Positions 51,213 to 61,556 of a DNA stretch of 64,000 nt are shown here, piece after piece. How positions within the stretch are numbered: position 1 is the stretch's first letter; each line of letters starts with the position of its first letter. The notes under the pieces are model-generated. The model made no database searches. It had not been told where the DNA came from and saw only the letters and a list, made by a program, of their open reading frames with translations. A program made the translations under genes and the position numbers. Origin of the DNA: Hoeflea sp. (GTDB lineage: Bacteria; Pseudomonadota; Alphaproteobacteria; Rhizobiales; Rhizobiaceae); assembly GCA_020637795.1 (NCBI GenBank), contig JACKJT010000002.1, positions 682,001 to 746,000 of the forward strand, given 5' to 3'.

Positions 51213-52279
51213 TGACCGAAGCTCCCTATCTCTCCATCAACGGCATCTCCAAGTCGTTCGGACCCATGCAGGTAGTGCGCAATGCCGACATCGAGGTCGG
51301 ACGCGGCGAATTCGTCTCGTTTCTCGGCCCATCGGGCTGCGGCAAGACCACGATCCTGCGCATGGTCGCCGGTTTCGAGACGCCGAGCACCGGCTCGATC
51401 AGCATCGATGGCCGCGACATCACCTATCTCAAGCCGAGCCAGCGCAACATCGGCATGGTGTTCCAGTCCTACGCGCTGTTCCCCAACCTGACGGTCGCCG
51501 GCAATATCGGCTTCGGCCTCAGGGTCGCAGGCGTGAACCGGGCAGACATCGACCAGCGGGTCAAGGAAATGCTGGCGCTGATCGGGCTGCCGCAGCTGGC
51601 CGACCGCTTTCCCTGGCAGCTTTCGGGCGGACAGCAGCAGCGCGTGGCGCTGGCCCGGGCGATCGCGCCCCGTCCCTCGGTGCTGCTGCTCGACGAACCG
51701 CTGTCGGCGCTCGACGCCAAGATCCGCGTCTCGCTGCGCGAGGAAATCCGCGCCATCCAGCAGGAACTCGGCATCACCACGATCTTCGTCACCCATGACC
51801 AGGAAGAGGCGCTGTCGATGTCGGACCGGGTGATGGTCATGTACCAGGGCCGGATCGAACAGATCGGCACTCCCGCCGAGATCTACAATCACCCGAAGAC
51901 TTCGTTCGTCGCAGCCTTCGTCGGCACCCTGAGCCAGCTCGATGCGACCGTGACCGATATCGGCCGTGGCGAGGCCCGGGTCGGCACGGCCACCATATCC
52001 GGCCTGTCGCTGCCCGACACGGTCAAGCCGGGAGACGCCATCCGCCTGGCGATCCGGCCCGAATCGATCCGGCGCGAACAGCGCGACGGCGACCAGACGC
52101 TGGAAGCCCGCATCGAATCGGTCAACTTCCTCGGCGCCGTCATCCGCATCAAGCTGACGATCGGCGACGTTGCGCTGTCGCTCGACACGTTCAACGACCC
52201 GACCCGGCCATCGCCGGCCAACGGCCAGACGATCAAGATCCATTTCGCGCCGGAAGCCGTTCTCGCCCTGACCGACTGA
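51212..52279 (+). CDS. ABC transporter ATP-binding protein (PotA/CysA type)
   Basis: This encodes 355 residues. Walker A is GPSGCGKTT, the Q-loop QSYALFPNLTV, the signature LSGGQQQRVALARA and Walker B VLLLDEPLSALD. The C-terminal ~110 residues form a TOBE/OB-type regulatory domain (RLAIRPESIRRE). It starts on the last base of permease 2 (TGATG). Last gene of the importer. Confidence 0.92.
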   Translation: MTEAPYLSINGISKSFGPMQVVRNADIEVGRGEFVSFLGPSGCGKTTILRMVAGFETPSTGSISIDGRDITYLKPSQRNIGMVFQSYALFPNLTVAGNIGFGLRVAGVNRADIDQRVKEMLALIGLPQLADRFPWQLSGGQQQRVALARAIAPRPSVLLLDEPLSALDAKIRVSLREEIRAIQQELGITTIFVTHDQEEALSMSDRVMVMYQGRIEQIGTPAEIYNHPKTSFVAAFVGTLSQLDATVTDIGRGEARVGTATISGLSLPDTVKPGDAIRLAIRPESIRREQRDGDQTLEARIESVNFLGAVIRIKLTIGDVALSLDTFNDPTRPSPANGQTIKIHFAPEAVLALTD

Positions 52280-52521
52280 GACCGGCCGCCGAGCGGGGTT
52301 CTGAGCATCAGCCCTGACCGTCGTGCCGCCAGCCGCAGCGCGGGGCGGACGCGCGGCTTGATCAAGCTCAATGCGTTCCCGCACCGGACAATGCTAGAAA
52401 AGCCTTGAATCCACATTAGATAATGCTGGTCATGCTAGCCTGGAGCCCCCGAACACACCAGGTGTCGAAATACGGCATGAGCGCGGCGAAATGACGGATG
52501 GCCAATGCTGGAGCGAACCGA

Positions 52522-53475
52522 ATGAAGAACCCCTACGAGGTCCTCGGGCTGAAAAAGGAGGCGACCGATCAGGAGATCAAGCTCGCCTTCAAGAAGCTTG
52601 CCAAGAAATACCATCCCGACCTGCACCCGGACGACAAGCAGGCGGAAGCCAGGTTCAAGGACATTGCCGGCGCCTATGAGTTCCTCAAGGACAAGGACCG
52701 GCGCCGCCGCTTCGATGCCGGAGAGATCGACGCCAGCGGCGCCGAGAAATACCAGCAGCACTACTACCGCGACCATGCCGGCCCGCAGTCGTCGGGCTTT
52801 CATGCCAGCGAGGACGGGTTTGCCAGCAATGAGGATCTCGAGGAATTTCTCGCCCGCGCCTTTGGCGGCATGGGCGGTGGTATGGGTGGCGGCATGGGAG
52901 GCATGGGTGGCGGCCGCGGCCGCGCCGGCATGAAGGCTCCCGGCCAGGACGTGAGCTACACATTGCGCGTTTCCTTCCTTGATGCCGCCAGGGGCGGCGT
53001 GAACACGCTGCAGCTGCCCGACGGCAAGACCCTCAAGGTTACCATCCCCGAGGGCGCAGAGGATCGCCAGACCCTGCGATTGAAGGGCCAGGGCATGCCC
53101 GGCTACAATGGCGGCCCCGCCGGAGACGCCTATATCGAGCTGCACATCGACCCCGATGCGCATTTCGTCCGCAAGGACGACAACATCCATCTCGAGGTTC
53201 CGGTGACGCTGAAGGAGGCCGTGCTCGGCGCGAAAATCGAGGTTCCGACGCTGAGCGGCCATGTCAGCCTGACGGTGCCGAAGGGCTCCAACACCGGCAC
53301 CAAGCTCAGGCTCAAGGATCGCGGCATCAAGAACCGCAAGACCGGGGTGAGAGGTCATCTCTACGTCACCCTCAAGGTTGTGCTGCCCGATGGCGACGAG
53401 CCGGAACTGGCGGCGCTTCTTGAGAGCTGGACACCCAGGCACGCCCAAAATCCCCGCAAGGAGATGCTGTCATGA
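52522..53475 (+). CDS. cbpA: Curved DNA-binding protein CbpA, DnaJ family co-chaperone
   Basis: This encodes 317 residues from ATG 52522. A J-domain (about 1-65) with HPD at 31-33 (KKYHPDLHPDD) is followed by a Gly/Met-rich linker around 115-140. Two C-terminal substrate-binding barrels follow (VSYTLRVSFLDAARGGVNTL and LEVPVTLKEAVLGAKIEVPT). It lacks the zinc-finger cysteines of DnaJ, as expected for CbpA. It overlaps the CbpM-like gene by 4 nt. Confidence 0.93.
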   Translation: MKNPYEVLGLKKEATDQEIKLAFKKLAKKYHPDLHPDDKQAEARFKDIAGAYEFLKDKDRRRRFDAGEIDASGAEKYQQHYYRDHAGPQSSGFHASEDGFASNEDLEEFLARAFGGMGGGMGGGMGGMGGGRGRAGMKAPGQDVSYTLRVSFLDAARGGVNTLQLPDGKTLKVTIPEGAEDRQTLRLKGQGMPGYNGGPAGDAYIELHIDPDAHFVRKDDNIHLEVPVTLKEAVLGAKIEVPTLSGHVSLTVPKGSNTGTKLRLKDRGIKNRKTGVRGHLYVTLKVVLPDGDEPELAALLESWTPRHAQNPRKEMLS

Positions 53476-53810
53476 AAAACCTGGAAGACGTGATTGCGCT
53501 CATCCCCGAACTGCATCGCGAGGATCTCGACCGGTGGATGCGCGACGCCCTGGTCGAAGCCGCCGAGGAGGCCGGCACCTCGATCTTCAGCGAGACCCAG
53601 TTCGCCCGCGTCCGGCTGATCTGCACGCTCCGCTACGACATGGATGTCGAGGAAGAGACCCTGCCCGTGGTTCTCGACCTGCTCGACCAGCTGCACGACA
53701 CAAGGCAGCGGCTGCACACGCTGAGCCAGGCGGTGCTGGCGCAGGATGAAGAGGTCAGGGCAGCCGTCCTCGAGGTGCTGGCGCAAGCCCGGCGCACAAG
53801 GAACAGCTGA
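53472..53810 (+). CDS. CbpM-like chaperone modulator
   Basis: This encodes 112 residues, overlapping cbpA (ATGA). A short MerR-like helical N-terminus (LHREDLDRWMRDALVEAA) and LDLLDQLHDTRQRLHTLSQAV helical C-terminus match CbpM, which binds the J-domain of CbpA and inhibits it. Sequence similarity to E. coli CbpM is modest, but context, size and overlap are convincing. Confidence 0.75.
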   Translation: MKNLEDVIALIPELHREDLDRWMRDALVEAAEEAGTSIFSETQFARVRLICTLRYDMDVEEETLPVVLDLLDQLHDTRQRLHTLSQAVLAQDEEVRAAVLEVLAQARRTRNS

Positions 53811-53918
53811 TCAGGGGCATGCGAAAGCCGCCTGCCCCCCGAAACGCCGCCGACCCGGGACAAGTGGTCAGCGGCGGGACGAAAGCCAGACGGCTGCGGT
53901 TTTCGGGCAATACCGGTC

Positions 53919-54362
53919 TTAAGGACGGACGATGGTGTAGCCGTTTTCACTCAGCTCGATGATCGAGACAACGCCGGCAGGCACCACTTCGGCGAATTCG
54001 AAGATCGGCACGTCCTTGCCGGATTTCTTCGCCATCGCCTCGCGGGTGTTGTTGCAGGCCTGGAAATGCACGTTCGGCATGCTGGCCGCGAAATTGGCGA
54101 TCCGCTCGGCTACCGGCGACGTGTCGGGCCTGAGCATGTGCAGCCCGGCATTGAAGGCCACGACCTTGATGTCGATCTCGTCGCCCTTTTGTGAATAGAG
54201 CCGCGAGACATTCGCCGCCACATTCATCACCGTGTTCATCTTGCCCGCGTCATTGTCGCTGATCTGCAGCACCAGCTTGTGCTCGGCCGCTGTTGCGATC
54301 GATGGCATTGCCAACATGGCGATCGCAAACAGCGCCGCCAGCATTCCTCCAAGACGTTTCAT
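53919..54362 (-). CDS. Secreted DsrE/DsrF-like protein
   Basis: This encodes 147 residues from ATG 54362 with GGGAGG upstream. A signal peptide (MLAALFAIAMLAMPSIATA) precedes a DsrE-like alpha/beta domain: KLVLQISDNDAGKMNTVMNV and IKVVAFNAGLHMLRPD. A single cysteine in HFQACNNTREAMAKK is at the position of the DsrE active-site region. Periplasmic DsrE proteins are uncharacterised; sulfur-relay roles are only suggested. AT-rich promoter-like sequence lies upstream. Confidence 0.8.
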   Translation of the reverse strand: MKRLGGMLAALFAIAMLAMPSIATAAEHKLVLQISDNDAGKMNTVMNVAANVSRLYSQKGDEIDIKVVAFNAGLHMLRPDTSPVAERIANFAASMPNVHFQACNNTREAMAKKSGKDVPIFEFAEVVPAGVVSIIELSENGYTIVRP

Positions 54363-54525
54363 GTCAATCCTCCCGTTGATAGTCACGAATTCACACATTC
54401 AGATTAAATTATATAAGCTGAATCGCAATTGATATTATCGGAAGCATCTCGATGTCATCCGCGCCGTCCGGGCATTTGACCGAACCCGCCGCGGCGATGA
54501 CGGCGCTGCGGCCACTTCAAAGCTC

Positions 54526-55818
<1,293 letters not shown>

Positions 55819-55829
55819 GGGTCTCGCTC

Positions 55830-56480
55830 CTAGAATGTCGGCATCGGTCCGTCGGCGACCACCAGCGGTGCACCGGTGGCCTCGCGCACCTCGGCAAGGC
55901 TGACACCTTCGGCGATCTCGACAAGATGCAGCCCGTCGGATCTCACGTCGCAGACCGCCATGTCGGTGTAGATGCGGTGCACGCAGCCGACCGCGGTCAG
56001 CGGCAGGGTGCAACGCTCGAGGATCTTCGGGTTGCCGTGCTTGTCGATGTGGGTGGTCAGAACGCCGACCTGCTTGGCCTTCTGCGCCAGTTCAATCGCG
56101 CCCCCGACCCCGGCTGCGAACTTGCCGGGGATGATCCAGTTGGCAAGGTCGCCATTGGCGGCCACCTCGAAGGCGCCGAGCAGGGTGAGATCGAGCCGGC
56201 CTCCCCTGACAAGCGCGAACGACACGGCGCTGTCGAAGAACGAGCCACCGGGCGCACAGGTGATGTAGCCGCCGCCGGCATCGATCAGGTTGCGGTTGGC
56301 CTGGCCGGGCGCCGCCAGCCCACCGACCCCGGCGATGCCGTTTTCCGAATGCAGGCACACCGGGCAATCGGCGGCGACAAAGTTCATCACCTGCGTCGGC
56401 AGGCCAATGCCGAGATTGACCGTCATGCCGGGCGTGATGTCGCGCGCCGCGCGGGCGAGCATTCTATCTTTTGACGACAC
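55830..56480 (-). CDS. CoA-transferase subunit B
   Basis: This encodes 216 residues from GTG 56480, overlapping subunit A by 17 nt; ATG 56462 is an alternative, but the GTG start gives the normal N-terminus. The catalytic glutamate is E46 in CLHSENGIAGVG, forming the enzyme-CoA thioester. MTVNLGIGLPTQVMNF and the FALVRGGRLDLTLLGAFEVA stretch are typical. Family I, AtoA/PcaJ/ScoB-like. It moves CoA between acids; the acid is unknown. Confidence 0.92.
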   Translation of the reverse strand: MSSKDRMLARAARDITPGMTVNLGIGLPTQVMNFVAADCPVCLHSENGIAGVGGLAAPGQANRNLIDAGGGYITCAPGGSFFDSAVSFALVRGGRLDLTLLGAFEVAANGDLANWIIPGKFAAGVGGAIELAQKAKQVGVLTTHIDKHGNPKILERCTLPLTAVGCVHRIYTDMAVCDVRSDGLHLVEIAEGVSLAEVREATGAPLVVADGPMPTF

Positions 56481-57156
56481 CGTAGACCTCCGGAAGTTCG
56501 GCAAGCGCCACCAGGTGATCGACAAACGGCGCCGGCGTGTGCACCGCATCCGGACCGATTTCGCCGACGGGGACGATGGTCTCGGCCTCGGCGATGGTGC
56601 ATTCCGCCGCCATCGCCATCAGCGGATTGAAATTGCGCGCGGTTGCTTCGTAGACGAGATTGCCGCCCGCATCGGCACGGGCCGCATGCACCAGCGCGAA
56701 ATCGGCCTCGATCGCAGGTTCGAAAAGGTAGGTCTCGCCGTCGATCTCGAGCCTCTGTTTGCCTTCGGCCAGCAAGGTTCCCATGCCGATGTCGGAGACA
56801 AAGCCCTTCAGGCCCGCACCGGCAATGCGGATACGTTCGGCGAGAATGCCCTGGGCGACGAATTCCACCTCGATCTCGCCTGCGTTCATCATCCTGATGG
56901 CGTTGCCGTTCAGTCCGACATGGCTGGTGATCAGCCGCTTCACCATGCCGGCGCTGAGCAGCCAGTCGACCCCCATTCCCGGCTCGTTGGCGTCGTTCTT
57001 GATGATGGTGAGGTTCTTGGGCCCACGCCGGACCAGTTCCTCGATCAGGCAGAACGGCGTGCCCGGCACGCCGAAACCGCCGATCATGACGCGGGCGCCG
57101 TCGCCGATCCGGGCAATGGCCTCGGTCAGGCCCGCGGATTTGTCGAGTGCGGGCAT
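56464..57156 (-). CDS. CoA-transferase subunit A
   Basis: This encodes 230 residues. The CoA-binding glycine loop is VMIGGFGVPGTPFCLIEELV, and the later stretch DFALVHAARADAGGNLVYEA is typical of AtoD/PcaI/ScoA. Its first ATG shares a base with the stop of the upstream aminotransferase (TAATG). Together with subunit B it forms a heterotetrameric 3-oxoacid-type CoA-transferase. Confidence 0.92.
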   Translation of the reverse strand: MPALDKSAGLTEAIARIGDGARVMIGGFGVPGTPFCLIEELVRRGPKNLTIIKNDANEPGMGVDWLLSAGMVKRLITSHVGLNGNAIRMMNAGEIEVEFVAQGILAERIRIAGAGLKGFVSDIGMGTLLAEGKQRLEIDGETYLFEPAIEADFALVHAARADAGGNLVYEATARNFNPLMAMAAECTIAEAETIVPVGEIGPDAVHTPAPFVDHLVALAELPEVYGVVKR

Positions 57157-58514
57157 TACAAGTTCACCGGCAGGTTCATCTCGCCGGCCATTGCATCGAG
57201 GCAGTCGATCAGCGTGGCGGTGATCTCGCCGACCTGGCTGGCAGTGATGATCAGCGGCGGGCAGACGAGGAAATGGTCGCCCTCGTGCCCGCCGCGGGTC
57301 CGCCGCGAATAGATGATCAGGCCGCGCTCATAGGCGAGATCGACCAGGCGGTTGTAGGCATTGAGCCCCTTGGGCAGCGGCGTCATCGTCTCCCGGTCGG
57401 AGACAAGCTCGAAGGCCAAGAGCAGCCCCTTGCCGCGCACGTCGCCGATGAACGGATAGCGGTCCATCAGCTTGATCAGTTCCGCCTTCAAGAGGTCGCC
57501 CATGTCTCGGGCGTTGTCGACCAGATTGAGTCGGTCCATTTCCTCGAGCACCGCGCAACCGGCGGCACAGGCGAGCGGATTGCCGGCATAGGTGAAGCCG
57601 TGCATGAAGCCCCCGGCATCGAGCACCTTGTCGACGATCGCGTTCTGCGCCACCATCGCGCCGAGCGGCGCATAGCCCGCGGCAAAGCCCTTCGACAGCG
57701 CCACGATATCGGGGATCACACCCCAGTGCTCGGAAGCCACGAACTTGCCGGTGCGCCCTGCCCCGGTCATCACCTCGTCGTAGATCAGGAGGATGCCGAA
57801 CTCGTCGCAGATCTCGCGGATACGGCCGTAATAGCTGTCGGGCGCCACCAGCGCGCCGGTGGAAGCGCCGCCGACCGGCTCCATGATGAAGGCAAGAACG
57901 GTCTCGGCCCCCTGGGCGATGATCTCGTCGCGCAGCATGTCGGCATATTTCAGCCCCCGATCCGCGTCGGAAAGATTGTCGCGGTCGAGATAGCAGAGCG
58001 GCGCTGCGATCTTCGGCATCGGCCGGAACATCGGCTCGAACGGCTTGGTCAGCGGGTCGTAGCCGGTCAGCGCCACGGCACCGAGCGTGCCGCCATGATA
58101 GGAGGGAAAGCGCGAGATCACCTTCCAGCGGCTGTCCTGCCCGATCGCCAGCGCGTATTGCCGCGCCAGCTTGATGGTGCTTTCCACCGCCTCCGAGCCG
58201 CCGGAGACGAAGAACACCCGGTCGAGCCCCTCGGGCATCCGCTCGGCGGTCATCCGCGCCAGCTTCTCCGCCGCCTCGTTCTGGAAATGCAGCCGATAGC
58301 CGAAGGTGGCCTTGTCCATCTGCTTCTTCATCGCAGAGAGCACATTGGCGTTGGAATGGCCGATATTGGACACCATGGCGCCGGACGAGCCGTCGAGATA
58401 GCGCTTACCCGTCGTGTCGTAGAGATAGATGCCCTCCGACCGGTCGAGCATCGGCCGGGTGAGACGGGACTGGTAGAAGAGGTTCGACTTCAGATCGGCG
58501 CCGCTGGTCTTCAC
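57156..58514 (-). CDS. Class III PLP-dependent aminotransferase
   Basis: The GTG at 58514 (452 residues) is preferred because AAAGGA lies 10 nt upstream and it starts just after the ATPase stop; an ATG at 58565 would give 469 residues with a 50-nt overlap. The PLP lysine lies in VALSKGFAAGYAPLGAM and the PLP phosphate region in FFVSGGSEAVESTIKLAR. YDEVMTGAGRTGKF is the conserved acid block. Class III enzymes act on omega-amino groups (e.g. beta-alanine, GABA, diamines). In this operon it probably makes a semialdehyde or keto acid for the CoA-transferase. Confidence 0.9.
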   Translation of the reverse strand: MKTSGADLKSNLFYQSRLTRPMLDRSEGIYLYDTTGKRYLDGSSGAMVSNIGHSNANVLSAMKKQMDKATFGYRLHFQNEAAEKLARMTAERMPEGLDRVFFVSGGSEAVESTIKLARQYALAIGQDSRWKVISRFPSYHGGTLGAVALTGYDPLTKPFEPMFRPMPKIAAPLCYLDRDNLSDADRGLKYADMLRDEIIAQGAETVLAFIMEPVGGASTGALVAPDSYYGRIREICDEFGILLIYDEVMTGAGRTGKFVASEHWGVIPDIVALSKGFAAGYAPLGAMVAQNAIVDKVLDAGGFMHGFTYAGNPLACAAGCAVLEEMDRLNLVDNARDMGDLLKAELIKLMDRYPFIGDVRGKGLLLAFELVSDRETMTPLPKGLNAYNRLVDLAYERGLIIYSRRTRGGHEGDHFLVCPPLIITASQVGEITATLIDCLDAMAGEMNLPVNL

Positions 58515-58515
58515 G

Positions 58516-59283
58516 TTAATGCTGTCCTTTGAGGTGTTTGCGGAGGAAATTCTTGGTTCGTTCATTGGCCGGATTGCGGAAGATCACGTCCGGCGGGCCT
58601 TCCTCGACGACGACGCCCTGGTCCATGAACAGCACCCGGTCGCAGACGTCCTGGGCAAAGCCCATCTCGTGGGTGACGATGATCATGGTCATGTGCTCTT
58701 CGGCGAGCTGCTTCATCACCAGGTTGACCTCCTCGACCAATTCCGGGTCGAGCGCCGAAGTGGCCTCGTCAAACAGCATCACCTTGGGCTTCATGGCGAG
58801 TGCGCGGGCGATGGCGACGCGCTGCTTCTGGCCGCCCGACAGCTGCGAGGGATAGTAGTCGATACGGTCGAGAAGCCCGACCTTGTTGAGCTGTTCGACG
58901 GCAAGCTGGTCGGCTTCGGCCTTGGAAATGCCCTTGAGCATCTTCGGCGCCAGCGTGATGTTGTCGCGAACCGACAGGTGCGGAAACAGGTTGAAGTGCT
59001 GGAACACCATGCCGATGTTCTGCCGCACGGAATTGATATGCGTCTCGTACTGGCGGGTGGGGAGCGCCTTGTTGACCTGGATGTCGTCGAGCCAGACCTC
59101 GCCAGAGCTCAACGGATCGAGATCGTTTATAGCGCGCAGAAGCGTCGACTTGCCCGAGCCGCTGGGCCCGATGATGGCGACGATCTGGCCCGTTTGCACC
59201 TGCAGGCTGATGTCTTTGAGCACTTCCAGCGAGCCGTAGCTCTTGGCCGCGTGGCGGATGTCGATGATCGGTCTGTCGCTCAT
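58516..59283 (-). CDS. Polar amino-acid-type ABC transporter ATPase
   Basis: This encodes 255 residues from ATG 59283. Walker A is GPSGSGKST, the Q-loop QHFNLFPHLSV, the signature LSGGQKQRVAIARAL and Walker B VMLFDEATSALDP, the pattern of HisP/GlnQ. Upstream gene: permease 2 (21 nt). Its stop is followed directly by the aminotransferase start. Confidence 0.93.
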   Translation of the reverse strand: MSDRPIIDIRHAAKSYGSLEVLKDISLQVQTGQIVAIIGPSGSGKSTLLRAINDLDPLSSGEVWLDDIQVNKALPTRQYETHINSVRQNIGMVFQHFNLFPHLSVRDNITLAPKMLKGISKAEADQLAVEQLNKVGLLDRIDYYPSQLSGGQKQRVAIARALAMKPKVMLFDEATSALDPELVEEVNLVMKQLAEEHMTMIIVTHEMGFAQDVCDRVLFMDQGVVVEEGPPDVIFRNPANERTKNFLRKHLKGQH

Positions 59284-59303
59284 GCGTGTCTCCCTGCAGG
59301 CCG

Positions 59304-59960
59304 TTAGCGGGCAAGCTGGATGCGGCGTTCGATACGGCGCAATCCGGCCTCGAGGCCAAGGTTGATGACGTAGTAGCAGGCAGCCGCCGCCACGTAGAAT
59401 TCGAACGGCCGGAAGGTTCTGGAAATCGCCATCTGCGAGCTGAGCGTCAGCTCCGCCACGCCGATGACCGAGACCAGCGCCGAATCCTTCAACAGCGCGA
59501 TCATGTTGTTGCCGATCGGCGGCACCACCGATCGCACCGCTTGCGGCACCACCACCTTTCGAAGCGTCTGGATCCGGCTCAGCCCGAGGGTGCGCGCCCC
59601 CTCGTACTGCCCCTTGTCGACGGCCAGGATGCCCGACTGGATGATGTCGGAATTGTAGACCGCGAAATGCAGCCCCAGCCCGATGACACCGGCGACGAAG
59701 GCCGGCAGGTCGATGCCGATCTGGATCAGGCCGAAATAGATCAGGAACAACTGCAGAAGCAGCGGCGTTCCCATGAACAGCCAGGCAAACAGCCGGAAGG
59801 GGTAGCGGATCACCAGCGGCGCATAGAGCGCAATGACGGCAAACACGATGCCGCCGAAGAAGCTCAGCACAGCCGCGCTCAACGTGATCGCGATGGTCCA
59901 AAGCGCGCCGGTGAGAAGCACACCGGCAAAGGCCGGCACGACCGAGAAATCAAGCCCCAT
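59304..59960 (-). CDS. Polar amino-acid-type ABC permease 2
   Basis: This encodes 218 residues of the HisM/GlnP type. About five helices, starting VVPAFAGVLLTGALWTIAIT. The EAA-like loop is YEGARTLGLSRIQTLRKVVV. Pairs with the neighbouring permease gene to form the channel. 30 nt separate the two genes. Confidence 0.9.
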   Translation of the reverse strand: MGLDFSVVPAFAGVLLTGALWTIAITLSAAVLSFFGGIVFAVIALYAPLVIRYPFRLFAWLFMGTPLLLQLFLIYFGLIQIGIDLPAFVAGVIGLGLHFAVYNSDIIQSGILAVDKGQYEGARTLGLSRIQTLRKVVVPQAVRSVVPPIGNNMIALLKDSALVSVIGVAELTLSSQMAISRTFRPFEFYVAAAACYYVINLGLEAGLRRIERRIQLAR

Positions 59961-59990
59961 GACGGCCTCCGGTATTCGGCAAGAGCAGGG

Positions 59991-60638
59991 TCATTTGAGC
60001 GCCACCCTTCTGTCGAGCCAGGACACGCCGAGGCCGGTCACATAGATGATCACCATGTAGATGGAGCCGGCGAGGAAGAACATCTCGAACGGCTTGTAGG
60101 TCGATCCGATATAGCGCTGCGCGGTGTAGGTCAGCTCCACCACCGAGATCGCGGCGACCAGCGCCGTGCCCTTGATCAGCGCGTTGATGTTGACGCCGAG
60201 CGGCCGGATCATCAGCCTGAGCGCCTGCGGCAGGATCACCGAGCGGAAGGTCTCGAACCGGCTCAGCCCCAGGGTGCGCGCCGCCTCGTTCTGTCCCCTG
60301 TCCACCGAAATGATCGCGCCGCGCATGGTTTCGGTCATGTAGGCGCCGATGTTGAAGCCGAGCGCCAGCACGCCTGCCTCGAACGCCTCGAGCTGGATGC
60401 CGATCTGCGGACCGCCGAAATAGAGGATGAACACCTGGATCAGCGCCGGCGTACCGCGGATGACGCTGACATAGGTGGCGCCGGTGAACCGCAGCGCCGG
60501 CGAGCGCGACAGCCGCGCCGCCGCCCCCAGGGCGCCGCAGACCAGGCCCATGGCGCAGGACAGCACCGACAGCTGGATGGTGACCCACGCTGCCTGCAGG
60601 AAGAACGGGAAAACGCGAAGCATCAGGTCAGTGTCCAC
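59991..60638 (-). CDS. Polar amino-acid-type ABC permease 1
   Basis: This encodes 215 residues of the HisQ/GlnP type. Helices include AAWVTIQLSVLSCAMGLVCG; the EAA-like loop is NEAARTLGLSRFETFRSVIL. It follows the creatininase-family gene by 45 nt within the operon. Confidence 0.9.
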   Translation of the reverse strand: MDTDLMLRVFPFFLQAAWVTIQLSVLSCAMGLVCGALGAAARLSRSPALRFTGATYVSVIRGTPALIQVFILYFGGPQIGIQLEAFEAGVLALGFNIGAYMTETMRGAIISVDRGQNEAARTLGLSRFETFRSVILPQALRLMIRPLGVNINALIKGTALVAAISVVELTYTAQRYIGSTYKPFEMFFLAGSIYMVIIYVTGLGVSWLDRRVALK

Positions 60639-60683
60639 AGTGTCCCCCTTTCCTCTTGAGTGCTGATCGTCGGTTGCGGTTGA

Positions 60684-61475
60684 TCAGTGATGGTCTTTGC
60701 GCGGCAGAAGCGGCAACGCACGGATTTCCTTGACCAGTTCGACGGTCGCGTTGACCGCCGCTTCGAGGAATTTCTTGCCGTTCTCCGCCGTCGCTACCGT
60801 CGGGTCGCCCATGGTGCCGTCTTCGGAGACCGAAGACCACCAGCGCATCAGCATCGCCTTGCCGCCGCCGCCGGCGAGATCGAGATTGAAGAACTTGCTG
60901 CCGGGATTGTGCGCGATCTGCTTTGTCGCCTTGCTCAGATCGACCAGATCGGGATGCAGGTACATGTACATCGCCGCCTCGAACTCGCCGGCATGCGCAA
61001 TCCCGCCGAGTTCCGACTTGCGGATGGCGTTGATCTCGTTGGCGCACAGGTTCCAGTAGGAGGCCGAGACGCACAGCACCTCGGACTGGATGACCGTCTT
61101 GCGCGCGGCGAGATCGAGAACCGGGTGGTTGGAGCCGTGCGAATTCAACAGCAGGATCCGGCGGAAGCCGTGATGGGCCAGCGATTTGGTCACATCGGTG
61201 ATGAAGGAGATCAGCGTTTCAGGCTCGATCCAGATGACGCCCGGAAAATCCTTGTGGTGTTCGTTGAAGCCATAGGGAATGGGCGGCATCACCAGGATGT
61301 CTTCCGGCGCCAGCTTCGCCGCCCCCTCCGCCACCGCCATGCCGAGCACCGTATCGGTGTCGAGCGGCATGTGCGAGCCGTGGTCCTCGGTAGCCGAGAC
61401 CGAGAGAATGACGACCCGGTCCTTGTCCGCCTCGCGGACTTCATCGATGGTGAGCTGACCGTAACTGGTCTTCAT
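60684..61475 (-). CDS. Creatininase family amidohydrolase
   Basis: This encodes 263 residues. Metal ligands follow the creatininase pattern: E30 and H32 in SATEDHGSHMPLDTD (with D41), the histidine-rich ILLLNSHGSNHPVLDLA and a glutamate in IAHAGEFEAAMYMYL. The family opens cyclic amides (creatinine) or removes formyl groups from amides. It lies inside an importer and catabolic operon between the binding protein and the permeases, unusual for this family. It probably acts on the imported compound or its first product. Substrate unknown. Confidence 0.87.
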   Translation of the reverse strand: MKTSYGQLTIDEVREADKDRVVILSVSATEDHGSHMPLDTDTVLGMAVAEGAAKLAPEDILVMPPIPYGFNEHHKDFPGVIWIEPETLISFITDVTKSLAHHGFRRILLLNSHGSNHPVLDLAARKTVIQSEVLCVSASYWNLCANEINAIRKSELGGIAHAGEFEAAMYMYLHPDLVDLSKATKQIAHNPGSKFFNLDLAGGGGKAMLMRWWSSVSEDGTMGDPTVATAENGKKFLEAAVNATVELVKEIRALPLLPRKDHH

Positions 61476-61515
61476 GGCAATTCGTTCCTGACTGGATAGC
61501 GCAAGCGGCAGTGTG

Positions 61516-61544
61516 CCCCGCGCCCGGCCAAACCGGGCGCGGGG
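61516..61544 (-). terminator. Perfect 12-bp GC hairpin after the binding-protein gene
   Basis: CCCCGCGCCCGG (61516-61527) pairs with CCGGGCGCGGGG (61533-61544) with a 5-nt loop and no T-run. It lies 13 nt after the binding-protein stop and before the rest of the operon, so it most likely stabilises the upstream mRNA or partly stops transcription. Confidence 0.6.
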
Positions 61545-61556
61545 ACATCGTAGGGC

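Noticed and set aside
52404..52430. Heat-shock sigma32 promoter before cbpA
   Set aside because: CTTGAA is present but no matching -10 sequence lies at the required spacing.
54397..54440. FNR/FixK-type site or ATTCAG-N15-CTGAAT operator upstream of the DsrE gene
   Set aside because: Only one half (ATCAA) of the FixK consensus is present, and the spaced inverted repeat is in an AT-rich tract where such pairs arise easily.
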